DNA of 64,000 nt from the NCBI RefSeq assembly GCF_000688395.1, contig NZ_JIAG01000002.1, positions 62,001 to 126,000 of the forward strand, given 5' to 3'. Positions 1 to 9,692 of this stretch are shown one piece after another. This stretch comes from Haematomicrobium sanguinis DSM 21259. GTDB taxonomy: Bacteria; Actinomycetota; Actinomycetes; Actinomycetales; Micrococcaceae. The notes under the pieces were generated by a model that saw nothing but the letters and a program-made list of their open reading frames with translations, did not search any database and was not told the origin of the DNA. Numbering within the stretch: the first letter of the stretch is position 1; the number at the start of each line of letters is the position of its first letter. Made by a program: the position numbers and the translations under genes.

Positions 1-269
1 ATGAAATGCCAGCGCAGTGCCGTCAAATCCACCACCTCGGCGTGTTTTACTCGAGCCTCTTGTTCCTTGTTCTCACCGATGTCTTGGACACCGAGGCCGT
101 GGAGGGCTCGGACGTCGGAGGCCGGAAAGAACTTCGTGACCACTATCAGCTTTGGCTGAGCTTGCCCTGCCGGTGTGACGTCTTTGATGTGTTTGCGCAC
201 CCGAAGCAGATTGGCGCGTAGCTCCTCCACCCGGTGCGGTGCCGCACCGTTGTCGCTGCTGTTCGTCAC
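1..269 (-). CDS. YggS/PROSC-type PLP-binding protein, N-terminal part (runs off the left edge)
   Basis: This is the first 89 codons of a YggS/PLPBP-family protein, which binds pyridoxal phosphate and is involved in B6 and amino-acid homeostasis. It reads from a GTG whose first bases overlap the stop of pgeF (GTGA, 4-nt overlap). Family landmarks are visible: LIVVTKFFPASDVRAL carries the PLP-lysine region, GENKEQEARVKH follows, and LRWHFI is the conserved strand at which the window ends. In actinobacteria this gene normally lies between pgeF and sepF just after ftsZ, which fits the position. The gene is cut only by the window edge, and no internal frame break is seen. Confidence 0.85.
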   Translation of the reverse strand, partial: MTNSSDNGAAPHRVEELRANLLRVRKHIKDVTPAGQAQPKLIVVTKFFPASDVRALHGLGVQDIGENKEQEARVKHAEVVDLTALRWHF

Positions 270-967
270 GGGACCCACACCACCGAAGCCATGCGCCCAC
301 CGGTCTTGTTCCGGCGGTAGGAGTAATAGCGTTCATCCTCCAGCGTGCACACATGAGCGTCCATATGTACCGCGACGCCCAGGCGTTCTAACTGCCGCGC
401 GGCCGCGCCGGGTAGATCCAGGCTGGTTGTTCCCCAGCGGGTCGTCGCGGCGATGGACGGGAGTATCCTCTCGGACTCTTGCTGCATGGCCTCGGGCACT
501 TCGTAGCAAGCTGCGCAGATCGCAGGCCCGATCCAGGCGTGAACCTGGGTGGCGTCCGTGTCCGGGCGCGTTGCGCGCAATTCCGCCACGGTGTTGACCA
601 GCACTCCGTCAAGGAGCCCGCGCCGTCCGGCGTGGGCGACAGCGGTACGCGCCGGTTGTCCGTTCGATGCGGGAAGGACGAAGGCGACCGGCAGACAATC
701 GGCGGTGAGAATTCCGAGCGCGGTTCCGTCCTTGTCGGCGAGGATCGCATCCGCCTCGATGCCCTCGTTCGCCTCAGCGGCCGTGACGACTCGTGCCGAA
801 TGCACTTGGGACACAAAGGCGATGTCGGCCGTTCCGAGTTCGGCGGCAAGCGATGCGCGACGGCGACGGACGGCATGCGGGTCATCGCCGGTGTGTAAGG
901 CAAGATTGCCGTGGGCGGTGCCGGTAAACGCTACCTTGGCACCGCCCACGGCGTTGATGAGGATCAT
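266..967 (-). CDS. pgeF: PgeF/YfiH polyphenol oxidase (laccase-domain) family protein
   Basis: A 233-residue cytoplasmic protein of the DUF152/multicopper laccase-domain family. Members act as purine nucleoside phosphorylase/deaminases, and the E. coli member corrects wrongly incorporated L-Ser in peptidoglycan precursors. Visible motifs are TADCLPV near residue 88, HAGRRGLLDGV near 112 with the metal-ligand histidine, and GPAICAACYEVP near 145 with the ligand cysteine. It starts with ATG 6 nt after the ftsZ stop and overlaps yggS by 4 nt, so it belongs to the 3' tail of the dcw operon. The length matches the family. The substrate cannot be read from the sequence. Confidence 0.88.
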   Translation of the reverse strand: MILINAVGGAKVAFTGTAHGNLALHTGDDPHAVRRRRASLAAELGTADIAFVSQVHSARVVTAAEANEGIEADAILADKDGTALGILTADCLPVAFVLPASNGQPARTAVAHAGRRGLLDGVLVNTVAELRATRPDTDATQVHAWIGPAICAACYEVPEAMQQESERILPSIAATTRWGTTSLDLPGAAARQLERLGVAVHMDAHVCTLEDERYYSYRRNKTGGRMASVVWVP

Positions 968-973
968 GAAGAA

Positions 974-2212
974 TTACTTGAGGAAATCGGGGACGTCCAA
1001 CTCTTCGCGGGTCCTGGTGTTCTCTTCGTCGACGTTCTTCGGACGATCCGCCTCCGTGTCCACGGCCGAGGGAACCGGAGTCTGCGGAATCAGCCCGGTC
1101 TGCTCGGACGGTTGCGACCAGGCGCTCATACCAGCTGCCGGGGCCGCTGCCGGAGCAGAGACCGGCGCGGCGCTGGGGGCCGGAGCAGCGGTTTCGGTAC
1201 TCGGTGCGGGCGCCGCACTCGCCGCGGCGGCAGTGTTTGCCTGCGGCGCCTTGGCGCTGGTCATGTCGTTTTGATCGAAACCGGCGGCAATGACCGTGAC
1301 GCGAGCCTCGTCGCCGAGGGCATCGTCGATGACAGCTCCGAAGATGATGTTCGCTTCGGGGTGGGCGACCTCTTGGACCAGTCGGGCTGCTTCATTGATT
1401 TCAAAGAGACCCAAGTCGGAGCCGCCCTGGATGGAGAGCAGGACGCCGTGCGCGCCGTCAATGGACGCTTCCAGGAGCGGAGACGCAATGGCAAGCTCTG
1501 CCGCCTTGACCGCACGGTCCTCGCCACTGGCCTTGCCGATACCCATGAGCGCTGAACCTGCACCTTGCATCACGGACTTCACGTCGGCGAAGTCGAGGTT
1601 GATCAAGCCCGGCGTTGTGATGAGGTCGGTAATGCCCTGCACACCGGAGAGCAATACCTGATCGGCGGAGTGAAACGCTTCCAGCATGGAGATGTTCGGG
1701 TCGCTGATCTGCAAGAGGCGATCGTTCGGGATGACGATGAGCGTATCCACTTCTTCGCGCAAGCGGTCAATGCCGGATTCTGCTTGGGCGGAGCGACGAC
1801 GGCCCTCGAAGGTGAACGGACGGGTGACGACGCCGATGGTCAGGGCCCCCAGGGAGCGGGCAATGCGGGCTACTACCGGCGCGCCGCCGGTGCCGGTTCC
1901 GCCGCCTTCGCCCGCGGTGACAAACACCATGTCTGCTCCGCGAAGAGCCTCTTCGATCTCTTCTTTGTGATCCTCGGCGGCCTTGGAGCCAACCTCGGGG
2001 TCTGCGCCCGCGCCCAGGCCGCGGGTGAGCTCGCGGCCAACGTCGAGTTTGACGTCGGCATCGCTCATCAGCAGAGCCTGCGCATCGGTATTGACGGCGA
2101 TGAACTCTACGCCCTTAAGCCCGACTTCAATCATGCGATTGACGGCATTGACTCCGCCTCCGCCAATACCGACAACCTTGATCACTGCCAAGTAGTTTTG
2201 CGGTGTTGCCAC
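974..2212 (-). CDS. ftsZ: Cell division protein FtsZ
   Basis: A tubulin-like GTPase of 412 residues that polymerises into the Z-ring at midcell. The tubulin signature [10 protein letters not shown] lies near residue 105, the N-terminal nucleotide site [14 protein letters not shown] near 16, and the T7-loop region [11 protein letters not shown] near 207. The last 90 or so residues are an Ala/Pro-rich linker ending in DVPDFLK, the conserved C-terminal peptide that binds FtsA/SepF-type partners. I chose the GTG at 2212 because AAGGGA lies 8-9 nt upstream and the protein then starts [10 protein letters not shown], as in Arthrobacter-type FtsZ. The open frame extends further upstream but without family similarity. 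It is preceded by a 254-nt promoter-bearing gap. Confidence 0.97.
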   Translation of the reverse strand: MATPQNYLAVIKVVGIGGGGVNAVNRMIEVGLKGVEFIAVNTDAQALLMSDADVKLDVGRELTRGLGAGADPEVGSKAAEDHKEEIEEALRGADMVFVTAGEGGGTGTGGAPVVARIARSLGALTIGVVTRPFTFEGRRRSAQAESGIDRLREEVDTLIVIPNDRLLQISDPNISMLEAFHSADQVLLSGVQGITDLITTPGLINLDFADVKSVMQGAGSALMGIGKASGEDRAVKAAELAIASPLLEASIDGAHGVLLSIQGGSDLGLFEINEAARLVQEVAHPEANIIFGAVIDDALGDEARVTVIAAGFDQNDMTSAKAPQANTAAAASAAPAPSTETAAPAPSAAPVSAPAAAPAAGMSAWSQPSEQTGLIPQTPVPSAVDTEADRPKNVDEENTRTREELDVPDFLK

Positions 2213-2304
2213 TGGTGTGTCCCTTGTTCGTTTCTCATTGTTCGCTTGAGCCGGGGCCCAACAGAGCCCGTTCTCCCACGAACCGTGCGGTTCGCCGACA
2301 TCCA

Positions 2305-2350
2305 AACCCTAAAGTTCAACTAGAACGTTAGAGTTATGTCAAGTAACTCT
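2305..2350 (-). promoter_or_regulatory. ftsZ promoter region with nested inverted repeats
   Basis: On the minus strand a perfect TTGACA lies at 2342-2337 inside the 254-nt gap before ftsZ. No good -10 lies 17 nt downstream. An imperfect inverted repeat overlaps the spacer and -10 zone (plus-strand arms AACCCTAAAGTT at 2305-2316 and AACGTTAGAGTT at 2324-2335). A second, perfect 7-bp repeat flanks the -35 (AGAGTTA and TAACTCT). A strong -35, a poor -10 and dyads between them suit activator-dependent transcription. The FtsR-type MerR protein at 41644-42384 is the obvious candidate, by inference. Confidence 0.55.
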
Positions 2351-2466
2351 TGATCATTGACGCTATGGTGCGCATCGGTTCTCGGCAATGATCTTGGTGC
2401 GCGTGTCGCCATATTCCTTGCCCAAGTATCGACTTGCGGTTCAACCATGCGATGCGCTGTGGCCGG

Positions 2467-3216
2467 CTAACGGGTCACCGGTGACTGCGGCACCGAGACA
2501 TCGATCTGGGTCACCGGTGGATCTTGTGCTGGCTGCTTGAGCAGCACTCCCACGATGGCGGCCTTGAGCGCATTGTCTTCCGAGCTCCCCCACCGAATGA
2601 CGATGCCATTATTGAGCGTCAGTTCCACCGAGGAACTGCTCTTGGCACTGGCTTTCGCCAATTGGTTGAGAAGCTCATCGGGGAGGGACTGAAGCACGGA
2701 GGTGATGGTGGAAAACACCTCGGACTGAGCCGCGGATTTACCCCCGTCGATCAGCGGCAATTTCGCCTCTTCTTGGCTCGCAACATTCTTCAACGGCACC
2801 CCGTTGCGGTCAATCAAGGTGAACGTATTGTCCACTTGCAGCACTGCCACCGGGCGGCGCTCGGTCACATCCACCACGAGTGTGGACGGCGGTTCGGCCG
2901 CGATGCGGATGTTTTGTACCGAGGAGACTTCCCCTAGCAGGCCGGATACGTCGGATTCGGTGATCTGGGTCAGCGGCGTCCCTTTGAGCCCCGCCAGCTT
3001 TTCCTGTAGTACGGGTTCGGCGGCAAGTTGTGCGCCCTGCACGCGAATGTCCTTAACGGCCAGCCAACCAGAGAATTGCGCCAGCGCGACGACACCGACC
3101 ATGAGCGCGACAACCGTGGTAGCTACCCCGGCGATCACCAATCGCTTCTTCTTCCGCCCTGGAGCGCTGGCGTGCTCGGGAAAGGACAGCACCGTGGAAT
3201 CGGAGGGCTCACTCAT
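2467..3216 (-). CDS. ftsQ: Cell division protein FtsQ (POTRA domain)
   Basis: A bitopic divisome protein of 249 residues. A short cytoplasmic tail ending in GRKKKR leads into one membrane segment (LVIAGVATTVVALMVGVVAL, about residues 26-45). An extracytoplasmic POTRA domain follows (VKDIRVQGAQLAAEPVLQEKL, about 55-120), then the FtsQ beta domain (VVDVTERRPVAVLQVDNTFTLID). In the divisome it bridges FtsL/FtsB-type proteins and the late septal synthases. The ATG overlaps the murC stop (ATGA). The order murC-ftsQ-ftsZ is standard in actinobacteria, which lack ftsA here. Confidence 0.93.
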   Translation of the reverse strand: MSEPSDSTVLSFPEHASAPGRKKKRLVIAGVATTVVALMVGVVALAQFSGWLAVKDIRVQGAQLAAEPVLQEKLAGLKGTPLTQITESDVSGLLGEVSSVQNIRIAAEPPSTLVVDVTERRPVAVLQVDNTFTLIDRNGVPLKNVASQEEAKLPLIDGGKSAAQSEVFSTITSVLQSLPDELLNQLAKASAKSSSSVELTLNNGIVIRWGSSEDNALKAAIVGVLLKQPAQDPPVTQIDVSVPQSPVTR

Positions 3217-4658
3217 GACTCGGCACCCCGGCTCTCATCGCGGACCGCGTTCCCGGTAGCGTGACGGAGACCGTCCACCACGAGCGGACCAAGCTGGGTC
3301 ACATCTCCGGCGCCCATCGTCAAAATAATGTCGCCGTCTTGCGCGGTTTGCAGCACCGCCGCGATCGCCTCCTCGCGTTCAGCGGCAACGAGAGCGTCCC
3401 CGGCAGACCGTTCGGTGATGAGCGCATTGCTCACCCCGGGAACCGGGTCTTCGCGGGCACCGTAAATGGGCAGCACCCAGACCCGGTCGGCTAATTGCAG
3501 CGCGTCGGCGAACTCGGCGGCAAACTCGCGCGTCCGGCTATACAAGTGCGGTTGGAAGAGCACCAGCACACGGCCGGAACCGGCAACAGCGCGGGCGGCC
3601 TGCAGGGCCACACGCACCTCGGTGGGGTGATGCGAATAATCGTCAAAGACCCGCACTCCCCCTGCTTCCCCTTTGAGCTCAAATCGGCGAGCCGCGCCGC
3701 TAAAGGTGCCCAACGCCGTCGTAATTTTTCCTGCCGAAACTCCGATGCTGCGCCCCACGCAGTAGGCGGCCAGGGCATTACGCATATTGTGCTCGCCGGG
3801 CACCTGAAGGTTGAGACGGTAATCCCCGCCCCACGCGCGATCCCGGATGCGAGAAGCGCTCCCCGCTCCGTGGGCCGTATACTCCATGAGCTGCACGTCG
3901 GCACCGGGGTCGGTTCCATAAGTGATGACCCGAACCTCGGGATGCGTCGCGATCAGGGACATGGCGCCGGGATCGTCGGCGCATACAATCAGCGTGCCGC
4001 CGGGCTGCAACTTGTCGATGAAGCGGTGGAAGGCCGCAAAGACGGCCTCGGCGCTGCCATAGTGGTCCAGGTGGTCGGCCTCGGCGTTGGTGATGACCTC
4101 GATGGCCGGGTCGAAATTCACGAAGGAACCGTCGGACTCATCGGCCTCGAAAACGAAGTCCTCGCCCTGCCCGTATTCCGCGTTGACGCCTAGGCTCGCG
4201 ACGTTCCCGCCCACCGCGAACGAGGGCTCGGCGCCCGCATGCTGAAGCATAACGGTGACCATGGCAGTGGTCGTGGTCTTGCCATGGGTGCCGGCAATTG
4301 CGATTGGCCGTTTGCCTGTCATGGTGGCCGCAAGCGCCTCGGAACGGTGCAGCACGCGCGCGCCGGCAGCTCGGGCCGCGGCCAGCTCCGGATTGCTCTC
4401 TCGAATGGCGGTGGACACCACCAGCGTGGTGGCGCCGGTGACGTTCGCGGCATCGTGGCCAATGAAGATCCGTGCCCCCGCCTCGCGTAGCGCGCCGGTG
4501 GTTGCGGACTCCTGCGCGTCGGAACCGGACACCGTGACGCCCCGGGCCAGCAAGATGCGCGCAATGGCGGACATCCCGGCGCCGCCGATGCCGATCAGGT
4601 GCACATGCCCCAAGATGTCCGCGAGCGTCGGCGCGCCCGGCTCAGTGGTGGGTGTCAT
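3213..4658 (-). CDS. murC: UDP-N-acetylmuramate--L-alanine ligase MurC
   Basis: Adds L-Ala to UDP-MurNAc using ATP, the first step of the stem peptide. The 481-residue protein shows the three Mur ligase regions: the Rossmann start HLIGIGGAGMSAIARILL (about 19-36), the ATP loop GTHGKTTTTAMV (about 123-134), and the carbamylated-lysine/ligand region with EADESDGSFV. In the C-terminal domain, DDYSHHPTEV and LFQPHLYSRT are MurC-specific. The ATG at 4658 has AAGGAAC 4-5 nt upstream. The start lies 17 nt inside the end of murG, and the stop overlaps ftsQ. Confidence 0.96.
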   Translation of the reverse strand: MTPTTEPGAPTLADILGHVHLIGIGGAGMSAIARILLARGVTVSGSDAQESATTGALREAGARIFIGHDAANVTGATTLVVSTAIRESNPELAAARAAGARVLHRSEALAATMTGKRPIAIAGTHGKTTTTAMVTVMLQHAGAEPSFAVGGNVASLGVNAEYGQGEDFVFEADESDGSFVNFDPAIEVITNAEADHLDHYGSAEAVFAAFHRFIDKLQPGGTLIVCADDPGAMSLIATHPEVRVITYGTDPGADVQLMEYTAHGAGSASRIRDRAWGGDYRLNLQVPGEHNMRNALAAYCVGRSIGVSAGKITTALGTFSGAARRFELKGEAGGVRVFDDYSHHPTEVRVALQAARAVAGSGRVLVLFQPHLYSRTREFAAEFADALQLADRVWVLPIYGAREDPVPGVSNALITERSAGDALVAAEREEAIAAVLQTAQDGDIILTMGAGDVTQLGPLVVDGLRHATGNAVRDESRGAES

Positions 4659-5760
4659 GGTGTTCCTTTGCTGTGTCCACAATGATCTTGGCCATTGCCG
4701 CCGCAGCGCCGCGGTGCGGCAGCGTCAGGGCGGCGCTTTCCATCCGGGTCAGGGCGGCGCCGTCTGTGACCAAGGGGAGGATGCGGGAGCGAATGGTGCT
4801 TGCCGTCAATTCCGCATCGGGGATGAGGATGGCCAGTCCGGAGTCAACCACGTCCTGCGCGTTCAGCGCTTGTTCGCCATTGCCGATGGGCAGCGGCACA
4901 AACACCGAGGGCACACCGACGGTTGCGACCTCGGCGACCGTATTGGCGCCGCTGCGAGCCAGGAGAAGATCGGCGGCGGCATAGGCGTCTGCCATACCAT
5001 CCACGTATTCCACTTGCCTATAGCCCGGTGCCGTAAGGAGCGCGCCCGACTGGTTCCGCACCGCTTTGCCGGCCCCGGTGATATGCAGAATCTGGATTCC
5101 GGCCGCGGCCGCAACGGGTGCAACCTGCGCGATGGCCTGGTTGATGCTCTGCGCCCCGGAGGACCCGCCGGTGACCACCAGGGTCGGCAGGTCGGGGGCC
5201 AGACCGAGCCGCTCTCTGGCGGCGCGCCGCTCCGCGCGCCGGTCAATTTCGATGACCTCAGCGCGAACCGGCATGCCGATCAGTTTACCGCGGGCGATGC
5301 GTGTGGCCGCGAAGGTGGTGGCTACCCGGGCAGCCCACCGTGCGGCCACGCGGTTGGTGAACCCGGCCCGTGAATTGGCTTCATGAATGATGACCGGGAT
5401 TCCGGCTCGGCGTGCCGCCAGGTACCCCGGACCGCTGACGTAGCCGCCCACTCCGACCACGACGTCCGCGTCCACATCGGCCAACACGGCCTCCGCTTCG
5501 GCCACCGCCTTCCACAATTGCCCTGGGACCTTCGCGAGTTGCGGGGTGGGGCGGCGCGGGATCGTCGCTTTGCGAATGGTGCGTAACGGGTAGCCGGCTT
5601 GCGGTACCAACCGCGCCTCTAGACCCTGGTCGGTACCGATCATGGTGATGCGCGCGTCGGGGTAGATGGCGCGCGCGGCGTCTGCCATGGCTAAGAGCGG
5701 AGAGACATGTCCAGCCGTACCGCCACCGACAAAAACTATGGACAGTGGAGGTGTGCTCAT
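4642..5760 (-). CDS. murG: MurG, lipid II-forming N-acetylglucosaminyltransferase
   Basis: Transfers GlcNAc from UDP-GlcNAc to lipid I, giving lipid II on the inner membrane face. The GT-B protein has 372 residues. The N-terminal glycine loop FVGGGTAGHVSPLLAM (about 9-24) and GGYVSGPG (about 105) are the acceptor-side motifs. GGSSGAQSIN (about 193) and LLARSGANTVAEVA (about 270) form the donor-nucleotide site. The start ATG overlaps the ftsW stop (ATGA) and the 3' end overlaps murC by 17 nt, so translation is likely coupled along this stretch. Confidence 0.96.
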   Translation of the reverse strand: MSTPPLSIVFVGGGTAGHVSPLLAMADAARAIYPDARITMIGTDQGLEARLVPQAGYPLRTIRKATIPRRPTPQLAKVPGQLWKAVAEAEAVLADVDADVVVGVGGYVSGPGYLAARRAGIPVIIHEANSRAGFTNRVAARWAARVATTFAATRIARGKLIGMPVRAEVIEIDRRAERRAARERLGLAPDLPTLVVTGGSSGAQSINQAIAQVAPVAAAAGIQILHITGAGKAVRNQSGALLTAPGYRQVEYVDGMADAYAAADLLLARSGANTVAEVATVGVPSVFVPLPIGNGEQALNAQDVVDSGLAILIPDAELTASTIRSRILPLVTDGAALTRMESAALTLPHRGAAAAMAKIIVDTAKEHHDTHH

Positions 5761-7067
5761 GCCGTGCTCGACTTCCCTGCTTTCTGGGTTCGGCCCGTGG
5801 CCGGGCGCGCGCCCTCGTGTGCGCCGATAATCTTTTGCTGGTCTCGGGTTTGCCGGGTGATGGCCAGTAGCACCCCGACCGCGAGAAGCGAGGACAAGAG
5901 CGCCGAGCCGCCATAAGAGACAAAGGGCAGCGGCACGCCAATGACCGGGAGCACACCGATGACCATGGCGACGTTGACCAGCGCTTGGAACACCAGCCAG
6001 GCCAAAATGCCGCCGACCACGGTGCGCTCAAACACACCGTGCTGGCGCACCAGCACGCGCACACCGGCAAAAAACAGCACCACGAAGAGCGCCACCACCA
6101 CCAGCGCCCCGATCAGACCGAGTTCCTCCCCGATGATCGCGAAAATAAAGTCGTTGTGCGCTTCGGGAATACGGTTCCACTTTTGCCGGCTCTGTCCGAT
6201 GCCCACTCCCCACAGTCCGCCGGTGCCTAAACCTTGCAGGGCGTTGGTGGACTGCATGCACTGATCGAATTCGCAATTGGTGCCAAGCCAGGCACCGATG
6301 CGGCTGGTGCGGTTGCCGCTCATGAGCGCCGAGGCACCGAGTATCACAGCACCGCCAATCATCAAGGTCGCAATGACCTTGAGCCGCACACCGGCAAAAA
6401 ACATGCTGGCCAAGAGCACGGCGGCCACAATGGTGGTGGTGCCGAGGTCCTTGCCCAAGAGCACCAGAAGAATCGTCAGGATGCCCAGGACACCGACCGG
6501 CACCATCGCCACCGCGCTACGGTGCAGCTTCTTTGCTTGCTTGGCGTACACGGTACCGGCAAACACCACCAGGATGAGCTTGGCGAACTCCGAGGGCTGT
6601 AGCGACAGCCCGCCCGGAACTTCGATCCAGTTCTTGTTTCCGGCCACGCTCTTGCCCACTACTTGCACGGCTGCCAAGGCGATGAGGATCGCGATCATGG
6701 CCGCCGGTGCCACGCGTTTGATCAAGGTGAGGGGCAGCCGGGACACCACGAACATGGCGGCGACGCCAAGGATGGCGAAAAGGCCCTGCTTCATGAACAC
6801 CGAGAGCGGGCCCGCGCCGGAGGAAATTTGTTCCACGCTGGAGGCCGAGAGCACCATCATGAGTCCAATACCGGTCAACGCCAGTGCGGAGCCCATGATC
6901 AGGTAGTAGCTGGTATCCGAGGACGTGCCTTCGACCCAGGACCAAAAACGCCGCCACTGCGAGGCGAACGTCACCGGGCGTCCAGTCTTCGGTGCTGACG
7001 CCTTCTTGGCCTTGGCGCCGTTTTTACGGGGGGAACGTGTTTGGGGTGGTCTTGTCTTGATCGCCAC
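5757..7067 (-). CDS. ftsW: FtsW, SEDS-family septal peptidoglycan polymerase
   Basis: A polytopic glycosyltransferase that polymerises lipid II together with FtsI. The 436-residue product has a basic, Lys/Ala-rich cytoplasmic N-terminus of about 50 residues, then about ten hydrophobic segments. SEDS landmarks are present: GGLSLQPSEFAKL, LLGKDLGTTTIV, GIGQSRQKWNRIPEAHNDFIF (in its core IPEAHNDFIFAIIGEE) and LPFVSYGGSAL near the end. I chose the GTG at 7067 because GGGAG lies 5 nt upstream; the longer open frame adds only non-conserved sequence. It sits 10 nt after murD and overlaps murG by 4 nt. Confidence 0.95.
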   Translation of the reverse strand: MAIKTRPPQTRSPRKNGAKAKKASAPKTGRPVTFASQWRRFWSWVEGTSSDTSYYLIMGSALALTGIGLMMVLSASSVEQISSGAGPLSVFMKQGLFAILGVAAMFVVSRLPLTLIKRVAPAAMIAILIALAAVQVVGKSVAGNKNWIEVPGGLSLQPSEFAKLILVVFAGTVYAKQAKKLHRSAVAMVPVGVLGILTILLVLLGKDLGTTTIVAAVLLASMFFAGVRLKVIATLMIGGAVILGASALMSGNRTSRIGAWLGTNCEFDQCMQSTNALQGLGTGGLWGVGIGQSRQKWNRIPEAHNDFIFAIIGEELGLIGALVVVALFVVLFFAGVRVLVRQHGVFERTVVGGILAWLVFQALVNVAMVIGVLPVIGVPLPFVSYGGSALLSSLLAVGVLLAITRQTRDQQKIIGAHEGARPATGRTQKAGKSSTA

Positions 7068-7077
7068 ACGCTCTCCC

Positions 7078-8589
7078 TCACGTATTCGACCCAAGCAGCC
7101 TTTCCACTTGGGCGCGGAACTCGTCCCCTCGCTCGGCGTAGGACCGGAATTGGTCCTGCGACGCTGCGGCCGGTGCGAACAACACCGTGTCCCCGTCATG
7201 GGCTACGGTCTTGGCCGCTTCAACGGCATCAGACATCACGCGCTCGCCGAGCGAGGTCGAGTCTTCTTGTCCAGTGTGCCCCGGATCTATGCGGATCACG
7301 GGGACATCGGGCGCGTGTCGCCCGAGTGCGCCGGCTAGCTCTTCGCTGTCGGCGCCAATAAGTACGACGGCGGTCAGCCGCTTGGCATGTTCGCTCACCA
7401 GTTCGTTGTAGTCCACGCCCTTGGAGAGTCCTCCGGCAATCCAGACGACCGGGTCGAAGGCGGCCAGCGAGGCGGACGCGGCATGCGGGTTGGTGGCTTT
7501 GGAGTCGTTGACCCACACCACACCGTCTTTTTCGGCCACGGTTTCGATCCGATGCGCACCGGTTCTAAAGTTTTGGATGCCCAATTGCACCGCTGCCGGG
7601 CTGACCCCGATGGCGCGCACCAGGGCCGCTGCGGCCAAGGCGTTGGCGACCAGGTGCCGTGGGGCGCGCGGGCCGAAGTCGGCGAAGGTGGCGATCTCCG
7701 CCGCGGACGTCTGACGCTCGGGGATGTATGCCCGGTCCACCAGGACATCCTCGACTACGCCCAGCATCGATATGGACGGCATGCCGGTGGTGAAGCCGAT
7801 CGCGCGGGCGCCTTCGATCACATCGGCCTCCATCACCATCTGCTCGGTGACCGGGTCCTCGACGTTGTACACGCACGCGATCTGGGTGTTGTGGTAGATC
7901 TTGGCCTTGTCCTCCACATAGGCATCAAAGTCCCCTGCGTACCAGTCGAGGTGGTCCTCGGCGACGTTCAGCACGGCGGCCGCAACCGGCGACATGGAAC
8001 TCGTGTAGTGCAGTTGGAAGCTGGAGAGTTCCAGCACAAAATACTCGTACTCGGTGGGGTTGCGGATGGCGTCCAGAATGGGGGTGCCGATGTTCCCTAC
8101 CGCTACTGCCGCGGCACCGGCGGCGAGGAGCATCGATTCGGCGAGCTGCGTCGTCGTGGTTTTTCCATTGGTTCCGGTCAGGGCCAGCCAGCTCGCAGTT
8201 TTTTTGCCGCGCCGCTGGCGCACCCGCCAAGCAAGTTCCACTTCGCCCCAGATCGGGATGCCTGCCGCGCTTGCGGCGCTCAACAGCGGCGCGTGCGGGG
8301 GCCAGCCGGGCGAGGTGACGACCAGTTCCGGGGATTGGCCGTCAATGAGGGGCAGTTCCTCGGTGTGTTCGGCGCCCAAGAGGATGTCCGCCGCCCCCAC
8401 GATGCGCAGGGTGTCGGCGCGCTCTCGGGTTTCTTCGGTGTCCTTCCCATCGACGACGACCACCCTTGCGCCGAGCTCGATGAGCGTGTCCGCCACCGAG
8501 AAACCGGTGACCGAGATGCCGGTGACAAGCACGCGGAGGCCGGACCAGTCCGCGTCCCAGGAGGTGAGCTCGTCCAGTGGTGCGCTCAC
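7078..8589 (-). CDS. murD: UDP-N-acetylmuramoyl-L-alanine--D-glutamate ligase MurD
   Basis: Adds D-Glu to UDP-MurNAc-L-Ala with ATP. The protein has 503 residues, slightly above the usual 450-490. Visible are the N-terminal Rossmann loop [17 protein letters not shown] (about 20-36), the ATP loop [14 protein letters not shown] (about 137-150), [11 protein letters not shown] (about 190) and [12 protein letters not shown] (about 343), the MurD-type substrate motif. The GTG at 8589 overlaps the mraY stop (GTGA); an upstream in-frame ATG lies inside mraY and is less likely. It is part of the uninterrupted wall-synthesis operon. Confidence 0.95.
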   Translation of the reverse strand: MSAPLDELTSWDADWSGLRVLVTGISVTGFSVADTLIELGARVVVVDGKDTEETRERADTLRIVGAADILLGAEHTEELPLIDGQSPELVVTSPGWPPHAPLLSAASAAGIPIWGEVELAWRVRQRRGKKTASWLALTGTNGKTTTTQLAESMLLAAGAAAVAVGNIGTPILDAIRNPTEYEYFVLELSSFQLHYTSSMSPVAAAVLNVAEDHLDWYAGDFDAYVEDKAKIYHNTQIACVYNVEDPVTEQMVMEADVIEGARAIGFTTGMPSISMLGVVEDVLVDRAYIPERQTSAAEIATFADFGPRAPRHLVANALAAAALVRAIGVSPAAVQLGIQNFRTGAHRIETVAEKDGVVWVNDSKATNPHAASASLAAFDPVVWIAGGLSKGVDYNELVSEHAKRLTAVVLIGADSEELAGALGRHAPDVPVIRIDPGHTGQEDSTSLGERVMSDAVEAAKTVAHDGDTVLFAPAAASQDQFRSYAERGDEFRAQVERLLGSNT

Positions 8590-9692
8590 TGGCCGACCAC
8601 CCATTCGGCGTAGAAGATGCCGAGCGCGATCGCGACGAAGAGGCCGCAGAGGATCCAGAAACGGACCACCACGGTCACTTGCGCCCAGCCCTTGAGTTCA
8701 AAGTGATGTTGTAGGGGCGCCATCTTGAAGAAGCGTTTACCGCCGGTGAGTTTGAAATAGCCCACCTGGATGATCACCGAAAGGCTGATCAGCACGAAGA
8801 GTCCGGCCAGGATGATGAGCAGCAGTTCGGTCTTGGACAGAATGGCGAACCCGGCGATGGCCCCGCCGATGGCGAGCGATCCGGTGTCGCCCATAAAGAT
8901 TTGCGCGGGCGAGGTGTTCCACCAGAGGAATCCGATGAGCGCCCCGCAGAACACCGCGCCGATGAGGGCGAGGTCGAGCGGGTCGCGTACCTCATAGCAG
9001 ACGCTGCCGAGGTTTCGGCCGGACCCGCAGGCCTGGCTTGTCTGCCAAATGCCCATGAGCATATAGGCGCCGAAAACCATGATGGAGGCTCCGGCGGCGA
9101 GACCGTCGAGACCGTCGGCCAGGTTCACGCCGTTGGATGCTCCGGTAATGATGAAGTTTGCCCAAATGACAAACAGGATGGTCCCGAGGACCGTCCCGGC
9201 GAAGGCGAGGTCTATTCCGGTATCGCGCAGGAAGGATATTTGGGTCGAGGCCGGGGTGACCCCTTGCGTGTTAGGGAACTGCAAGACCAGCACCGCAAAA
9301 ATAATGCCGATCGCGGATTGCAAGGCAATTTTCCACCCGGCATTCAGGCCGAGACTGCGTTGGCGAGAACCCTTGATGAAGTCGTCGAGGAAACCGACGA
9401 ATCCCATGCCGACCATCAGGAATAGCAAGAGCAGACCGGAGGCTGTGGGTCCGTTGCGCTCGGGGTTCATCAGCCAGGAGATGAGGTGCGCCAGAAAGTA
9501 GCCGCAGAGCACCGCGACAATGATGACGACCCCGCCCATGGTGGGCGTGCCGCGTTTGGTGTGGTGCGTGGTGGGACCGTCATCGCGCACAAACTGGCCG
9601 TAGCCGCGGCTGCGCTGGAAGCGGATGAAGAGCGGTGTTCCGGCCAAGGAGATCAGGAGACCAAGGGCACCGCCGGTGAGCAAAGTGATCAT
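8586..9692 (-). CDS. mraY: MraY, phospho-MurNAc-pentapeptide transferase (lipid I synthase)
   Basis: Moves phospho-MurNAc-pentapeptide from UDP to undecaprenyl phosphate at the membrane. The 368-residue protein has about ten membrane segments. Catalytic and family motifs include [10 protein letters not shown] with the preceding HHTKRGTP (about 42-55), FLDDFIK (about 102), [14 protein letters not shown]-type sequence [14 protein letters not shown] (about 188), [12 protein letters not shown] (about 268) and [12 protein letters not shown] near the end. The ATG overlaps the murF stop, and the 3' end overlaps murD by 4 nt. Confidence 0.97.
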   Translation of the reverse strand: MITLLTGGALGLLISLAGTPLFIRFQRSRGYGQFVRDDGPTTHHTKRGTPTMGGVVIIVAVLCGYFLAHLISWLMNPERNGPTASGLLLLFLMVGMGFVGFLDDFIKGSRQRSLGLNAGWKIALQSAIGIIFAVLVLQFPNTQGVTPASTQISFLRDTGIDLAFAGTVLGTILFVIWANFIITGASNGVNLADGLDGLAAGASIMVFGAYMLMGIWQTSQACGSGRNLGSVCYEVRDPLDLALIGAVFCGALIGFLWWNTSPAQIFMGDTGSLAIGGAIAGFAILSKTELLLIILAGLFVLISLSVIIQVGYFKLTGGKRFFKMAPLQHHFELKGWAQVTVVVRFWILCGLFVAIALGIFYAEWVVGQ

